Of a stretch of 49,205 nt of DNA, positions 24,205 to 32,839 are shown piece after piece. Position 1 is the stretch's first letter. The number at the start of each line of letters is the position of its first letter. The DNA is from a virus. Where the stretch lies: IMG/VR virus record IMGVR_UViG_3300047202_000066, positions 1 through 49,205 of that record; one strand, given 5' to 3'. The notes under the pieces were generated by a model that ran no database searches, was not told where the DNA came from, and was given only the letters and a program-made list of their open reading frames with translations. The translations under genes and the position numbers were made by a program.

Positions 24205-24440
24205 TTTAATCCATACTTATAAATTAAAAATATCCGTTCTAAATTCCATAACCATTTGACCATCCGCTTTGGAGATTTATCTAATTTTCTGGCAGTTTTA
24301 TAATCTGGAATAATTATAAGTTCTTTAATCCTGTCAGTAGTTTGTTTTAGTTCAACTTGCAACTTGTTTAACGCCATTGTCTTTTCGCCTTCACCTTTTA
24401 CGATTATCCTGAATGATAATGTCTTTTCAATATTTACCAT
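24201..24440 (-). CDS. Truncated tape-measure N-terminus paralogue, 79 aa
   Basis: Residues 1-42 (MVNIEKTLSFRIIVKGEGEK, LNKLQVELKQT) align with the tape measure start (MANTEKVLSFKILVKGEEAT, LNKFQFELDET). Residues 43-79 are unrelated and basic (DKSPKRMVKWLWNLERIF). Upstream sequences of both genes share an AAAGGGGAA element, showing a tandem duplication including the translation start. May be decaying or a separate tail-assembly factor. Confidence 0.65.
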   Translation of the reverse strand: MVNIEKTLSFRIIVKGEGEKTMALNKLQVELKQTTDRIKELIIIPDYKTARKLDKSPKRMVKWLWNLERIFLIYKYGLK

Positions 24441-24451
24441 TTCTTTCCCCT

Positions 24452-26758
24452 TTATAATACCGTATTTATATAGAACCTGACTAAATATGTGCCGTTGTAC
24501 TCATACTTGATTTTTGTCAAATAGTCATAATAATAGTTGCACTCTTTCAATCCCGCTGTCGAACCTGTGTAGTTCTGCGACGTCCAATTAGCCTCTGTCG
24601 TGATTGATGTTATAATTCCAGCATCAGTTATCAAACAACTTGCTGACGTCGTTCCTGTCGAAGATGTTGACCCTCCACCGCCTGATGTTGCCCCTTCACC
24701 TGTGATCGTTTCGGTTGTTACCGTTACCCCTGTTTTAGATACTCTTTTTTGAATTAACTCCACCTCTGAAATTCCTTTACGCAAATATTTGACCGTGTTT
24801 AAATAAAAACTACCGTTAAATCTACCCTGATCTAACCAAATCAAAGCCCTGAAATCCTTACCGGTAACACAATTTAACAAGCAAGCCATGTCGTTATCAT
24901 TCAAAACAAATTTAGAATCTAAACAGTGAGCATTATTATAAGTATATAACCAGTTTGTATATTCATCAATGCTAAAATTGTCCGCTGTAATTTTAGGGTA
25001 ACTTGTTTTTACATCATCATCAAACGTCCATGTATCACCTGCTGTTTCACTGTCGTATGTCCAGACCCTCGCTGCAAATATCATTGATTGCACCGGTGCA
25101 TCAGGATATAAGTCGTTATTATTCCACAGTTTTGGAATCTGATTGATTGTTAATCCTATCGGAGCGCAAATACCAAGTAAGGTATCTGCAAACATTCCAT
25201 TAATGCTTTCCTTTGTGTCTCCGTTGCCGTTGGAAAGTTTGCAAGCTAAGCGGGTGTTTACAATCATCGCATCATTGCCGTCAATTTGACCCTGTAAATA
25301 TAACCACGTCGGAATATCCTTTTTTAAAATTTTCAGATCAGAGTGAAATTTATTAGTCCATGACAGTTTAGTTTCCGTATGAAAGTCATCCCACGGTTCT
25401 ATATATATAGTCTTTTCGGCTACATTTGTAGTGCAGTGTAAATTATATTTATGAAATAACCATTTGACAAAGTCAATTTGCAGGTCATCAGGGAGAATCT
25501 TATCATAAGTCCAAGCATAATTTTCTGCTGGGCGGTATAAAAAATCATTACGAAAATATGTGAAACTTGTTTTTTGAATAAAAAACGAAACGTCTACATT
25601 ATGAAGGGGGTCAATATTGGTAACATTTCCGGTAACGGTTATCTTTGCCTGAAAATAATCAGTTGCTACTAAGTGTAAAAATCCCGTGTCTGCAATAACT
25701 TTCGGGACGTTACCTAATGAAGTGATAATTTCCTGATCTGATACGATAGATACTCCATTTTTAAGAATATCAATTTTAACCGTCACTCCTGCGGTTGTTA
25801 AAAAAGATGAAATGCCAAAACGTGTTTCCAAACTTACTCGAAATTTATAACTACCCGTCGAAGGTATCGTATATTTATAATTTCCAGCTGTGTTTATATA
25901 ATGGCTTCCGGTGTCGAAATTTGGTGCAGTTGAATCATCATTAAATGGAATAATCATATTATTTGCACCGCTGAAAAGCAATAAAGCATCAGTATTGCCT
26001 GGTATTATTGTTTGAGTATAATTTAATTGTGCGCTTAATCCAGCCTGAAAAAGTGCATCCGTTCTGGTTTCGTCAGTATAAATATTCGGGTCACGTGAAA
26101 AACTGACATATTTTTTTGCAAAATCAGCCGTATTCAGATAAGTCGAAGATATTTTGTATTTAAGGTTATTAAATATTTTATTCAAAATTGTGATAATTTT
26201 CCACGCCGGCAACCGGTCTTCAATGTTTACCCATGTTCCATCTGTTACTATTGTTGTACTTCCGTCGCTTTGTAGCGTTTCGGTTTCGGCTCCACCTGAA
26301 AATTTACCGTAATTCGTCAACGGATAAAAATAGTCCCCCGGTGTGGTAACACTTGCATTTATGACCGCCGCCGTATATGAATGGTTTAAAGATGTGATTA
26401 CTAACTCTGATAACTTTCCTGTTATCTGGCTTGCCCAGTCTCCATTGCCAGAAAGTAATTGCCATTGATAAATAACTTCATTCCCCTTTATTAATGTGTC
26501 ATAAATCTTTACTTGTCCAGACATATCAAAAGTTCCATCAGATAGTTTTCCAATCAGTCCCGATATAGTATGTTCCACATTGACATCCTCCAAAAGATCA
26601 AAAAAGGCCTTATTAGTTTCTGTAGCAGGTGATTTTATTACAGCCGTTTTAGTAGCTTTCCGGGTTTCTAAGTCATCAATATTCTGAATCGCAGCCGTCA
26701 CCGGAAAATCCACGTCCGTTACATCAATCTCATTTGTTCCAATCCAAACCCTATACAT
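24452..26758 (-). CDS. Large tail protein (distal tail/baseplate-like)
   Basis: 768 residues beginning MYRVWIGTNEIDVTDVDFPV; the segment ETRKATKTAVIKSPATETNK is typical of Bacteroidota phage tail-tip proteins. Beta-rich throughout with a Gly/Ser/Thr-rich linker near residue 685 (EGATSGGGGSTSSTGTTS). Gene order (between tail-completion genes and tape measure) supports distal tail or hub. Overlaps the upstream 68-residue gene by one base. Confidence 0.65.
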   Translation of the reverse strand: MYRVWIGTNEIDVTDVDFPVTAAIQNIDDLETRKATKTAVIKSPATETNKAFFDLLEDVNVEHTISGLIGKLSDGTFDMSGQVKIYDTLIKGNEVIYQWQLLSGNGDWASQITGKLSELVITSLNHSYTAAVINASVTTPGDYFYPLTNYGKFSGGAETETLQSDGSTTIVTDGTWVNIEDRLPAWKIITILNKIFNNLKYKISSTYLNTADFAKKYVSFSRDPNIYTDETRTDALFQAGLSAQLNYTQTIIPGNTDALLLFSGANNMIIPFNDDSTAPNFDTGSHYINTAGNYKYTIPSTGSYKFRVSLETRFGISSFLTTAGVTVKIDILKNGVSIVSDQEIITSLGNVPKVIADTGFLHLVATDYFQAKITVTGNVTNIDPLHNVDVSFFIQKTSFTYFRNDFLYRPAENYAWTYDKILPDDLQIDFVKWLFHKYNLHCTTNVAEKTIYIEPWDDFHTETKLSWTNKFHSDLKILKKDIPTWLYLQGQIDGNDAMIVNTRLACKLSNGNGDTKESINGMFADTLLGICAPIGLTINQIPKLWNNNDLYPDAPVQSMIFAARVWTYDSETAGDTWTFDDDVKTSYPKITADNFSIDEYTNWLYTYNNAHCLDSKFVLNDNDMACLLNCVTGKDFRALIWLDQGRFNGSFYLNTVKYLRKGISEVELIQKRVSKTGVTVTTETITGEGATSGGGGSTSSTGTTSASCLITDAGIITSITTEANWTSQNYTGSTAGLKECNYYYDYLTKIKYEYNGTYLVRFYINTVL

Positions 26759-26964
26759 TAGTCAATTCCTATTAATATGTCCCCTTTATCTAAAGGCCAC
26801 ATAGATATGGCTTCATTACTGAATTTTATTTCATGATCGTCATTCGTACCCTCTATCCAAATTTTATAATCGTCTCCGGTATCGGGATCAACTTCAGGTA
26901 AATCTTTTACATAATCCTTCAATTGTTTAATAGTAATTCCATTATAATTATACAAAGGTTCCAT
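26758..26964 (-). CDS. Hypothetical acidic protein, 68 aa
   Basis: Acidic (YVKDLPEVDPDTGDDYKIWI, HEIKFSNEAISMWPL). The one-base TAATG overlap with the tail protein downstream shows coupled translation. No function assigned; located between two tail genes. Confidence 0.65.
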   Translation of the reverse strand: MEPLYNYNGITIKQLKDYVKDLPEVDPDTGDDYKIWIEGTNDDHEIKFSNEAISMWPLDKGDILIGID

Positions 26965-26965
26965 T

Positions 26966-28288
26966 TTAGTTTAATTTTAACGGTTGTTTTTTAATCTCAA
27001 TTACCGGCTGAAAAGGGTCTCGGTCTTCGACGGTATTTTTTGTTGAAACAATATTCACCCTTGTTAATGCCGTGTCTTCGATCAGATAAACCACTTTCGC
27101 AGTATATAATTCCTGCAACCATGTCAGCATTGAGGTTGTCTCATAACGTCCTTTCAGCTCCCACGTTTCATTAGCATCTATATAGTGCGTTTTTTCAGTT
27201 GTTTCATCAAAATATAAATCCCTTTTGTTGTTAATGTAAATAGTCCGGTCAATAAACGAATAAGTATCAAAAGCTCCATAGTGATTTTTGAACATCAAAG
27301 TTGATACCTTATAATAATCCCGATGATCAACATATAAAGTTTTTGTTTCACTTATCACTGAATCATCAGCATTATTCTTAATGACTACCGTTATATAAGT
27401 ATTTGCCGATTCAATCAGGTTAGCCGGAATAGGTAATATACATCGGCCATGTACCGGAGTGACTGACCCCGCCGCCGGTATCCTCGAATAACTTGACCCA
27501 TCCCGACCCTGATAACCATAAACCGCCGCTACCGTTGTGATAAAACTGAATTGCAAATAATCTGTATGTAATACTTTTGAATTATTTAGAATATCTGTCA
27601 GGAATTTGTCATCTGAGCCTACACAAATATAGTCAGCGAAGGTTTCGTCATCTTGTTTTGCCCAATTATAAGCCAAAATATCCGCACTTGATAAATCTGC
27701 AATCGTTAACGTGTCTTTGTCCTGCATTAAATTTGAAGCATTTTCATATTGCTCTGTCAAAACTAAAGTATAATGACATACTGAATTTGCGTTAGTAGTT
27801 GTGAGTGCCGTAGTTGCCAGTGCTAAAATATCCTCTGATAACTGACTTTGTAAAATACCAGATATGTCAACAGTAAACGTGCCTGTATTATCTGCTTCGA
27901 CATATTTCGTTCCTATAACTACACCATTAACTTTAATCTCGCATTTTAACTGAAAGGAATCGTTATTCCGTGTCAATATTCCGGTGTCCGTGGCCATTGC
28001 AGTTGTCCAGACTAAATTAGTGGTTACCGTAATCGATGCCACTCCGGTAACTTCCATTTTAGTCACGTTAAACATTGTATATGGGGTGAAAGTTGATCCC
28101 GTCACAAAGTCACCCACAACAAAACCATGTGGCGAACTCGTTGTAAATGTACAAAATCCATCACCTACATTAGCTACACCAGTTACTGTCGAGGCATTAC
28201 TCTGATAACGATTAGACGTGAAACTCCAGAGTACCGGATTATAAGCTGGATGCATTGCCGCTGGTGAGACTGTATTACTTATCGCCAT
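26966..28288 (-). CDS. Tail protein with HGF-type beta insertion
   Basis: 440 residues, Thr/Val-rich beta protein. Residues about 35-100 hold VGDGFCTFTTSSPHGFVVGD, a beta domain related in motif to that in the neck protein at 17219. The C-terminal part (IKVNGVVIGTKYVE, RCILPIPANLIESANT) is a second beta region. Likely tail tip or Dit-like partner of the 768-residue protein; inference from order. Confidence 0.6.
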   Translation of the reverse strand: MAISNTVSPAAMHPAYNPVLWSFTSNRYQSNASTVTGVANVGDGFCTFTTSSPHGFVVGDFVTGSTFTPYTMFNVTKMEVTGVASITVTTNLVWTTAMATDTGILTRNNDSFQLKCEIKVNGVVIGTKYVEADNTGTFTVDISGILQSQLSEDILALATTALTTTNANSVCHYTLVLTEQYENASNLMQDKDTLTIADLSSADILAYNWAKQDDETFADYICVGSDDKFLTDILNNSKVLHTDYLQFSFITTVAAVYGYQGRDGSSYSRIPAAGSVTPVHGRCILPIPANLIESANTYITVVIKNNADDSVISETKTLYVDHRDYYKVSTLMFKNHYGAFDTYSFIDRTIYINNKRDLYFDETTEKTHYIDANETWELKGRYETTSMLTWLQELYTAKVVYLIEDTALTRVNIVSTKNTVEDRDPFQPVIEIKKQPLKLN

Positions 28289-28637
28289 TCAAAACCTCCT
28301 TTATCTGTCTTTCTTTTACTTTTTTTATTAGATTTTTATTTAAAATATTCATTAATTTCTGATGTTTTTCCCTTAAAGATATGCCATTTTCATAAATAAA
28401 TCCATAAGATGTTTCAATTTTTTTTCTAAAAATACCATTTTGTATTAATTTTCGTGCTATTTTAGTCTCATATTTTGTTAAATCATGTGTGCAAACGAAG
28501 CGATTTATATAATGTCCATTCGTTCCGCAGTCAGTTCGACGTTCATCTGCAATAAGTTTGATTATAAACCAATCCTTTCCAAGTGCTTCATTACAGACTA
28601 TCGCTATATTTCCTTGTAAAAAATCCCACTCTGTCAT
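28275..28637 (-). CDS. Hypothetical protein, 120 aa
   Basis: MTEWDFLQGNIAIVCNEALG opens a mixed fold; the C-terminal third is a basic helix (KHQKLMNILNKNLIKKVKER). It overlaps its neighbours on both sides by 4 bases (ATGA upstream) and by 14 bases downstream. In a tail operon at the usual place of tail assembly or nuclease accessories; not recognised. Confidence 0.6.
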   Translation of the reverse strand: MTEWDFLQGNIAIVCNEALGKDWFIIKLIADERRTDCGTNGHYINRFVCTHDLTKYETKIARKLIQNGIFRKKIETSYGFIYENGISLREKHQKLMNILNKNLIKKVKERQIKEVLNGDK

Positions 28638-28810
28638 TTATTAATATAAATTTCATCCTTTCCATCCCATCCCCATTGCATAGCTCTTAAATTCAATTGT
28701 TCATCTGTTTGATTTCTTATCCAATCATAAAAATTATCTTCATAGTCACCAAACATAATGTCTGCTATACAAGCTTTCATTAATGCGGCTCCTTTTGTTG
28801 TTAATTTCAT
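28634..28810 (-). CDS. Hypothetical protein, 58 aa
   Basis: Starts MKLTTKGAALMKACIADIMF and ends KDEIYINK. TGA overlaps the ATG of the next gene. Its codon use and tight coupling support a real gene; no domain recognised. Confidence 0.6.
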   Translation of the reverse strand: MKLTTKGAALMKACIADIMFGDYEDNFYDWIRNQTDEQLNLRAMQWGWDGKDEIYINK

Positions 28811-28817
28811 AATTTTG

Positions 28818-29243
28818 TCAAGTTTTAAGGTTGTTATTTTTGTGTTTTGCCGTGTTTTTTGTTATTAGACTGCTCTCGATTTGCACACTTTTTGCCCCTT
28901 CAATAACTTCAATCCTTTGTTCTGCTTGCTCTACGTCGCTTTTAGTATCTTTGACTTTTGCTAATGCTTTAAATTCCTGCCATTTAGGATACATTATTTG
29001 CCCATGTCCATAGCATCCTTTCAAATAAATAGTATGGCTTTTGCAAAATTCCAAATATTCATAAGCTTCATTAAGTGTCAATTTTGGATGCATTTTCATT
29101 AAATATGGAACTGTTAAATACAAATCTACTTCATATTCAAAATCTTCTCTGAATCGTATAGGAATAATAGTATCCTTTAATTGCTCCCATGAATTCATCC
29201 AATCTATGATAGATTCAATTTGATCCTGTGTTAAACAATTCAT
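28818..29243 (-). CDS. Hypothetical protein, 141 aa
   Basis: Starts MNCLTQDQIESIIDWMNSWE; helical with a conserved-looking EAYEYLEFCKSHTIYLKGCY and a disordered basic C-terminus (NTAKHKNNNLKT). Overlaps the HK97-gp10-like gene upstream by 4 bases. Located in head-tail joining genes; function unknown. Confidence 0.6.
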   Translation of the reverse strand: MNCLTQDQIESIIDWMNSWEQLKDTIIPIRFREDFEYEVDLYLTVPYLMKMHPKLTLNEAYEYLEFCKSHTIYLKGCYGHGQIMYPKWQEFKALAKVKDTKSDVEQAEQRIEVIEGAKSVQIESSLITKNTAKHKNNNLKT

Positions 29244-29731
29244 TGTAATTGTGTTTGATATTCTTTCAATAAATTCTCCATTTGTAATTCAAAATTCACC
29301 CCATAAATCTGAAATAACTTTTCTTCAAATCTTACATTTAATTTGTTTAGTGCTTTGTCCATCCACTTTGTGCCTGTTGGCGCCCGTAATGGCATACCTC
29401 TTTGTTTGTGCTTTGTTGCAATCGCATACGCTATTGAGCGTGCCTTTTTAAGGTCATCGATATCCATTCGTAATTTAACGTATCTGATTAATCCTGCTAT
29501 TCGTGCCGGTGCAAACCTGCTCTTAATCCTGTCAGGTGAAACGCCCTGATCCATATATTGAGCGTATTTATATAAATGCCCTTCAAATGTAACAGGGTCA
29601 ATGCCATTAACTAATAACCCCATGTCACTAACTAACTTACCCGTCAGGTAATGCCCTTCTTTTCGCCATGAACTTTCAATCTCTTCAATGACAAATTTCT
29701 TTAAAACTGCTATGTCTTCAGGCTTTAACAA
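29240..29731 (-). CDS. HK97 gp10-like head-tail joining protein
   Basis: 163 residues. YKYAQYMDQGVSPDRIKSRF and GMPLRAPTGTKWMDKALNKL follow the usual layout of gp10-like neck proteins (helix, loop with YxxxMDxG and a late KWMDKAL helix). It helps complete the head-tail interface. It overlaps the preceding gene by 7 bases. Confidence 0.6.
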   Translation of the reverse strand: MLKPEDIAVLKKFVIEEIESSWRKEGHYLTGKLVSDMGLLVNGIDPVTFEGHLYKYAQYMDQGVSPDRIKSRFAPARIAGLIRYVKLRMDIDDLKKARSIAYAIATKHKQRGMPLRAPTGTKWMDKALNKLNVRFEEKLFQIYGVNFELQMENLLKEYQTQLQ

Positions 29732-30144
29732 AATATTGTGATCTTAGTTTTGAACATAATTCCTAAATCCTTATTTACAGTGATACCTTCCCAGCATGGT
29801 GTACATTCTGTATCAACATTAACATTAAGTGAGGTATCTGTATTGATAGCCGTCTTAAATAGCCCTGCCAATGTCATGCAGTAATCCCATGCCTCTTCTT
29901 GCGTTGCTGTTGCCCGTGATGCTTTTGTGTAGTCGTTGACAATCCAAAATTCAAACTCTGTTACAAAACTGGCAGCCATTGTTATCTGAAATACCGGCGG
30001 AATGACCAGCAAAATTGGATATAACAAAGCGGGATTCTTTTCTCTTTGATTGTTCACTAATTCAGGGTTACCAAATAAAAACGTCTTAATCCCCGCCGTT
30101 GTGGTATGGGTTGTTAACTTGCTCTTTAAACTATCGTATGTCAT
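29725..30144 (-). CDS. Tail completion-like protein
   Basis: 139 residues, starting MTYDSLKSKLTTHTTTAGIK and ending MFKTKITIFC; alpha/beta composition and position directly after the gp10-like gene in phage order fit a tail terminator or completion protein. Overlaps neighbours by 4-7 bases. Confidence rests on synteny. Confidence 0.5.
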   Translation of the reverse strand: MTYDSLKSKLTTHTTTAGIKTFLFGNPELVNNQREKNPALLYPILLVIPPVFQITMAASFVTEFEFWIVNDYTKASRATATQEEAWDYCMTLAGLFKTAINTDTSLNVNVDTECTPCWEGITVNKDLGIMFKTKITIFC

Positions 30145-30335
30145 AATTTAGTCTTTACAATATTTATCCATGTTTGAATTATTTCCTCTTTTACATCTTC
30201 ATCAATTTGCTCCCATTCCTGTTTCAATCCACGCCTGTCAGTAAAATCTGCAATTATATCAAATGCTATTTGTTCCTCTTTAGAAACTTCCATTTCATTT
30301 AATATGTATTCATAATATTTTTCTTGTAATGTCAT
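30141..30335 (-). CDS. Hypothetical acidic helical protein, 64 aa
   Basis: Acidic, all-helical (MTLQEKYYEYILNEMEVSKE, EDVKEEIIQTWINIVKTKL). Its ATG overlaps the TGA that ends the -1 frame extension of the chaperone-like gene, supporting translation of that extension. Unknown role. Confidence 0.6.
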   Translation of the reverse strand: MTLQEKYYEYILNEMEVSKEEQIAFDIIADFTDRRGLKQEWEQIDEDVKEEIIQTWINIVKTKL

Positions 30336-31221
30336 AACATCATTATATTTTGATATTTAATCTTAGCCCTTATATAGTCCAACCTTGCAATGAAATCCCA
30401 CAATGGCATCTGTTCTACTTCCCAATCTTTGAAATTCGTTTCGTCCGAGACTTCGTATATCCACGACGTTTGCCCATAATTACCAAGTCCTGACTTCCTG
30501 AGAGCGTTTTCATGCTTGCTTGCAGGTTTTCGATCTCCTTTTGTTTCATATAGCGAATATCGTTCTGATATAAATTTAATGATCTGACAATATAAAAAAA
30601 AAGTTCTAAAATTACATCCATCGTCAAATCCTGAAATTCAATAGCTCTTTGGGTAACTATTTTCTTGTCATATTTTTCCCCTTTAGGTCGACAATATATT
30701 GCAGTTACAAGCCCCCATGAATCCCAGCCTTTTTCAGATTTAGCCCATGCTGTTATAATTGCAGATGATTCTGTAAACTCCAACGCACAAGCACTATCCG
30801 CTGGCAAGTTCATTTCGAGTATTTTCAAGTTTTCTGGAAATAAATATTCTATATCCTTAAAAATAAAACTTGTTATACCTTTAGTTTGATATGTTTGCGG
30901 TTCGCGTCCAATTAAATCCAATACCATAGGTCTGCAATATTCATCAAAAAAATCCGTTCTATCTATGGCGTTAATTTTACTTAGAATGTCTTTAGGAATA
31001 TCGGTCATTATCTCTAAGACTTTGCCGTAATATTCTGGAAATATTTCAATGACCTCCTCTATATCATAAATCCATTCTGGATTTTTCCCTTCATAGGTAT
31101 CTTTATAATAATTATATAACCTTTCAGGGACTTTCAATTTTTCAATTTGATCGGCCTCTTTTAAAGTCAACTGATCCCAACGTTTAAAGTTATAATCTAT
31201 TCCTGCTACTTCTATTAACAT
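30332..31221 (-). CDS. Frameshifted (-1) long form of the tail-chaperone-like protein
   Basis: From the 0-frame start at 31221 to the U9 run (30602-30594; codons CUU UUU UUU UAU), then -1 reading through FLYCQIIKFISERYSLYE ... ALRKSGLGNYGQTSWIYEV ... EQMPLWDFIARLDYIRAKI to TGA at 30332-30334: 296 residues. The -1 frame is open throughout. It continues 83 bases past the 0-frame TAG, and its TGA overlaps the next ATG. U-UUU-UUU is a legitimate slippery heptamer. Comparable to lambda gpG/gpGT. Confidence 0.6.
30415..31221 (-). CDS. Tail assembly chaperone-like protein, 0-frame form
   Basis: 268 residues starting MLIEVAGIDYNFKRWDQLTL. N-terminal alpha/beta domain, DSWGLVTAIYCRPKGEKYDK middle, then FQDLTMDVILELFFYIV followed by a basic coiled-coil tail ending TKRISKIGK. 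The product belongs to the region between portal and neck/tail genes. The LELFF codons contain a nine-U run, where a -1 shift would give a longer protein (separate entry). Overlaps the preceding zinc-ribbon gene by 7 bases. Confidence 0.65.
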   Translation of the reverse strand: MLIEVAGIDYNFKRWDQLTLKEADQIEKLKVPERLYNYYKDTYEGKNPEWIYDIEEVIEIFPEYYGKVLEIMTDIPKDILSKINAIDRTDFFDEYCRPMVLDLIGREPQTYQTKGITSFIFKDIEYLFPENLKILEMNLPADSACALEFTESSAIITAWAKSEKGWDSWGLVTAIYCRPKGEKYDKKIVTQRAIEFQDLTMDVILELFFYIVRSLNLYQNDIRYMKQKEIENLQASMKTLSGSQDLVIMGKRRGYTKSRTKRISKIGK

Positions 31222-31367
31222 ATTGTGCTTATATAATTAGGTTGTATTAATGTTCCAATTTGGTAATTTCTGCATGTCGGGCAATCGTAAATATGGTTGT
31301 CATACCTTACGAATCCTTTGCCGCCACAGGTCTGGCATTTAGGAATGTATTTATAGTTTATATCCAT
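31215..31367 (-). CDS. Zinc-ribbon protein, 50 aa
   Basis: CQTCGGKGFVRYDNHIYDCP then TC: two CxxC pairs with the GGKG turn as in DnaJ-type zinc fingers. The ATG overlaps the upstream stop (TAATG) and the stop overlaps the next gene. Probably a small structural or assembly cofactor; metal binding is inferred from motif. Confidence 0.65.
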   Translation of the reverse strand: MDINYKYIPKCQTCGGKGFVRYDNHIYDCPTCRNYQIGTLIQPNYISTIC

Positions 31368-31597
31368 TACTTAAATTGATCTAAAATTGGTATTTTAAAA
31401 CGTGGTTTAAATTCTTTCCCAGTTGCATCATGTTCTAATATAAAACATGCCATATCGTACCAATCCCATATTTTATATAATTCCCCGGTTGGTGAATAAT
31501 TAAAAATTTGCTTTGCAGTTGGCCTGCTTCCATCTTTAAAAGCCAATATTTCGGCTTTTTCGATGTGTTCACACATTTGTCTGATTGTTATGTCCAT
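31367..31597 (-). CDS. Hypothetical protein, 76 aa
   Basis: MDITIRQMCEHIEKAEILAF followed by a central IFNYSPTGELYKIWDWYDMA. One-base overlaps on both sides, directly downstream of the portal gene. Function unknown. Confidence 0.6.
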   Translation of the reverse strand: MDITIRQMCEHIEKAEILAFKDGSRPTAKQIFNYSPTGELYKIWDWYDMACFILEHDATGKEFKPRFKIPILDQFK

Positions 31598-32829
31598 TAT
31601 TCTTCTATTGGTTCTGTTATCGGTTGCTCTTCAATAGGCTTTTCAATTATCACAATATCCACAGGTTCAGGTTCTTCCAACTTCCATCCATATTTTACTC
31701 CCAAATCTTCCACCGGCAAAGTACCCACCTTCAAAATGTCCGCTAACAGTTTATCATTTTCCAGCTTCTCTTTCACGGTCATTTTATCGTCTTCAATAAA
31801 CGTAAAAGTGCCCGCATCTGATATCCCCCAAAATGGTAAATATGTCCTTAACTTGTAATTTAGGAAATCTAAAAACATTACTTTGTCATTGTCAAATACT
31901 GATCGTTCAACTTCTAAGGCTACCCGTGCCTTTGCCAGACTGCCAGTACCCTGATCGTTGGTTGTTAAACTTTGTCCCAAAATTAGCTTTAGAATTGAAT
32001 TTGACATTGTGGCGTTGAAGTTTTCAAACAGTTCATTGCTCGAAGCTGACGAATTTGTTAGCCAGTCCACTGTTACCCCTTTAGGTAACTCAATCAATCC
32101 GTTGCTACCTGCATTTTCCAAAGCCATTTTAACACCTGATCGTACGTTAGTATCTGAACCGTTGTAACTCACCTGCCTGAAATTTGTACCCGCTAACTCA
32201 GAATAATCTGCCCAATCGCCCATTGAATTTCGTTTATATATCACAGGAATAGAAATAGCTAATAATAATCCTAAATCATCCGTTCTACCATACTCCAATA
32301 AAGTACGTTTATAAGTCGGTATCCTGAATGATACTCCAGTCCTGTCATAGTCATGTACTAATATATCTCCACGTTTTGGCTCTACGTGCCGGCGTGGTAT
32401 CAAAATATAGTCAAATCCTTTTTTGTAACTAAATTCAAACAATGAAAAACCCCATGCAATGGTATCTACAACGTCACTTTTAAACTCCCTGAATTTTGGT
32501 GCTTTGAAAAACTCACTTGCTTTTTCAGTTGTTCGCTTTGTGCCGGTGTCATAGACTAAGTTCAAATTCAATAATGCAGCCTTTCGTTTATTCCATGCTG
32601 TCTGAAAGTCATCATCCAGAATGGTCATATCGTAAATGTCAAATAAGTCTTTTCGTGTCCATGATGTTGTATTTTCAGCGTTCTTTAAAGCCGTTAACCA
32701 TTTGCTTAAATCCTGTTGTGTCCGATATGGCTGCCGGAGTTCTATTGTAAAGCTACCTACTTTTTTAGGTTCAAGTTTCGGTGTATTAAACGCCGCCCGT
32801 GCTGCTCTTAATTTCTCCGCTAAACTCAT
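31597..32829 (-). CDS. Portal protein (DUF935/Mu gp29-like)
   Basis: 410 residues. AWGFSLFEFSYKKG, IPRRHVEPKRGDILVHDYDR, then LIELPKGVTVDWLTNSSASS and ILKLILGQSLTTNDQGTGSL are the characteristic blocks of DUF935 portals. It forms the dodecameric DNA channel at one capsid vertex and docks the terminase. Acidic Pro-rich C-terminus (EEPEPVDIVIIEKPIEEQ). It follows terL by 10 bases. Confidence 0.9.
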   Translation of the reverse strand: MSLAEKLRAARAAFNTPKLEPKKVGSFTIELRQPYRTQQDLSKWLTALKNAENTTSWTRKDLFDIYDMTILDDDFQTAWNKRKAALLNLNLVYDTGTKRTTEKASEFFKAPKFREFKSDVVDTIAWGFSLFEFSYKKGFDYILIPRRHVEPKRGDILVHDYDRTGVSFRIPTYKRTLLEYGRTDDLGLLLAISIPVIYKRNSMGDWADYSELAGTNFRQVSYNGSDTNVRSGVKMALENAGSNGLIELPKGVTVDWLTNSSASSNELFENFNATMSNSILKLILGQSLTTNDQGTGSLAKARVALEVERSVFDNDKVMFLDFLNYKLRTYLPFWGISDAGTFTFIEDDKMTVKEKLENDKLLADILKVGTLPVEDLGVKYGWKLEEPEPVDIVIIEKPIEEQPITEPIEE

Positions 32830-32839
32830 AATGCCCTCC

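Noticed and set aside
24065-24259. Plus-strand open frame opposite the tape measure upstream region
   Set aside because: AT-rich shadow with no promoter or overlap partner; the minus-strand 42-aa ORF is better supported by ATGA coupling.
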